This document shows positions 63,186 to 64,000 of a stretch of DNA of 64,000 nucleotides, piece after piece. The stretch's first letter is position 1, and each line of letters opens with the position of its first letter. Source of the stretch: Ilyomonas limi (GTDB lineage: Bacteria > Bacteroidota > Bacteroidia > Chitinophagales > Chitinophagaceae); contig NZ_SZQL01000006.1 in the NCBI RefSeq assembly GCF_005233845.1, positions 186,001 to 250,000 on the forward strand, in the 5' to 3' direction. The notes below the pieces were generated by a model. That model worked only from the letters and a program-made list of their open reading frames with translations. It was not told the DNA's origin and searched no databases. The position numbers and the translations under genes are program-made.

Positions 63186-63825
63186 TGTAAAAGTATTGCT
63201 GATCTTATTTCTTTTTATAAATACAAAAGTGATGGCGCAAAGTCTGCCCGTTGATACGTTTAACAGCAACGATGTACAAAAACCACTCATTTTTTACCTG
63301 ACCGGTGATGGTGGCATGAACAATTTTTCGAGATCGTTTGTAAAAGAGTGGAATAGTAAAGGTTATCCGGTGGCCGCACTCAATATAAAATCTTACTTGT
63401 GGAAAGGCAAGACGCCCGACAAGGCAGCCGCAGACATTACCGGTTTATTGCGCCGGTATATAAACGACTGGAAACGACAAAGTGTAGTACTCATTGGTTA
63501 CTCTTTAGGTGCCGATATATTACCATTTGTACAAACGCGGCTGGCTGCCGATGTAAGTAATCACGTTTCGGATGTGGTGCTCATATCTCCATCTGCTACC
63601 ACCGATTTTAAAGTACACTTACTATATGGTTCGGATGGTGTAAACGTGCCTGCTGAAATTAATAAACTCACCAAACCAACGCTTGTACTATTTGGCAATA
63701 ATGAAAAAAATGTACCCGAAAAAAGTATCATTAATAAGCATGTTGCCATTTTAAAAGTGCCGGGCGATCACCATTACAACAATGAAGTGGCTATGCTTGT
63801 ACAGCAGATTACAGATAGATTGTAG
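63175..63825 (+). CDS. VirJ/AcvB-family periplasmic hydrolase
   Basis: A 216-residue exported alpha/beta hydrolase (VirJ family, PF06057) with signal peptide MMNSVKVLLILFLFINTKVMAQS. The nucleophile is Ser110 in LIGYSLGADILPF; an early loop reads YLTGDGGMNNF and a late VPGDHHYNNEVAM holds the histidine. The gene overlaps the end of mprF by 11 bp. In Agrobacterium, the relative AcvB degrades lysyl-phosphatidylglycerol made by the partner LpiA, so the pair here fits synthesis and removal of aminoacyl-lipids; that role is inferred from family and position. Confidence 0.9.
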   Translation: MMNSVKVLLILFLFINTKVMAQSLPVDTFNSNDVQKPLIFYLTGDGGMNNFSRSFVKEWNSKGYPVAALNIKSYLWKGKTPDKAAADITGLLRRYINDWKRQSVVLIGYSLGADILPFVQTRLAADVSNHVSDVVLISPSATTDFKVHLLYGSDGVNVPAEINKLTKPTLVLFGNNEKNVPEKSIINKHVAILKVPGDHHYNNEVAMLVQQITDRL

Positions 63826-64000
63826 CTAATGTTTAGTTGGCTAATATGTTCCTTTATAAACTGTGTTTAAATATGAAAGAATCTTTGCTTACGGCTATAC
63901 AGTTTCATTCAACAAGCAAAGGATGTATAAAGCCTTTCCACAGTTATAGTTCACATTCAACCAAAAAACTTATGCTTTAAACTAACGCCTACAATGTTCA
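63826..64000. other. Right end of the window
   Basis: 175 bp with no supported feature; no terminator hairpin follows the hydrolase gene within view. Confidence 0.4.

Overview
The window is a chromosomal segment of a Bacteroidota bacterium, most likely a member of the Chitinophagaceae. The supporting signs are two outer-surface proteins with type IX secretion (T9SS) C-terminal sorting domains, a PorP/SprF protein, a Porin_10-type porin, DUF2795, a GH92 mannosidase, a SusA-like amylase beside an MFS sugar carrier, and promoters of the Bacteroidota form TTTG-N18-20-TAnnTTTG in place of sigma70 boxes with Shine-Dalgarno sites. GC content looks like about 40 percent by eye. No tRNA, rRNA or CRISPR array was seen.

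Layout. 1-4443: two tandem delta-60-repeat/Calx-beta/T9SS proteins, the first cut by the window edge. 4444-14139: YbjQ-like protein, secreted protein, exonuclease/GIY-YIG fusion, valS, acetyltransferase, type II NADH dehydrogenase-like flavoprotein, MidA-like methyltransferase. 14288-18316: gyrA followed by a secreted TPR protein. 18702-23140: metallo-beta-lactamase-fold protein, then a maltodextrin pair (GH13 enzyme plus MFS carrier). 23251-31634: housekeeping block of sucD, rpsF-rpsR-rplI, pheT, the RNase P RNA gene rnpB (P1 helix, promoter and terminator all visible), a BON-domain protein with a long Asn/Gly/Tyr/Arg-rich head, and a thiolase. 31879-40584: lepB-cdd, PorP/SprF, a 1.35 kb AT-rich gap, TlpA-like thioredoxin, HMA protein, porin, LolD-like ATPase, DUF2795. 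40871-43521: an ArsR-SRPBCC-DoxX-YdeI operon with a readable double operator, then an SDR protein and a broken cupin gene. 44200-51554: GH92, PQQ-type dehydrogenase, barrel protein, pncA, and a thioredoxin-reductase-like gene divergent from a Fur-family regulator across a perfect palindrome.

51834-55800 is the accessory part and the most unusual stretch. Three transcription units all point left: a DHFR-like protein, a small membrane peptide with an alpha/beta hydrolase, and a MazF/PemK toxin with its antitoxin. Each has its stop codon next to or inside a long imperfect inverted-repeat element of a shared type. This is the layout of integron gene cassettes (gene plus 3' recombination site), though the boundary sequence is not a canonical attC core and no integrase is in the window. 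An IS110-family element, with catalytic residues intact but a one-base frameshift in its transposase, sits exactly in the ATGTTAGCGG core of the third element and carries a 262-bp structured left end that could encode a bridge RNA.

55933-64000: TPR protein, NTF2-like protein, cupin lipoprotein, MFS carrier, and an mprF-virJ pair that probably makes and degrades aminoacyl-phosphatidylglycerol.
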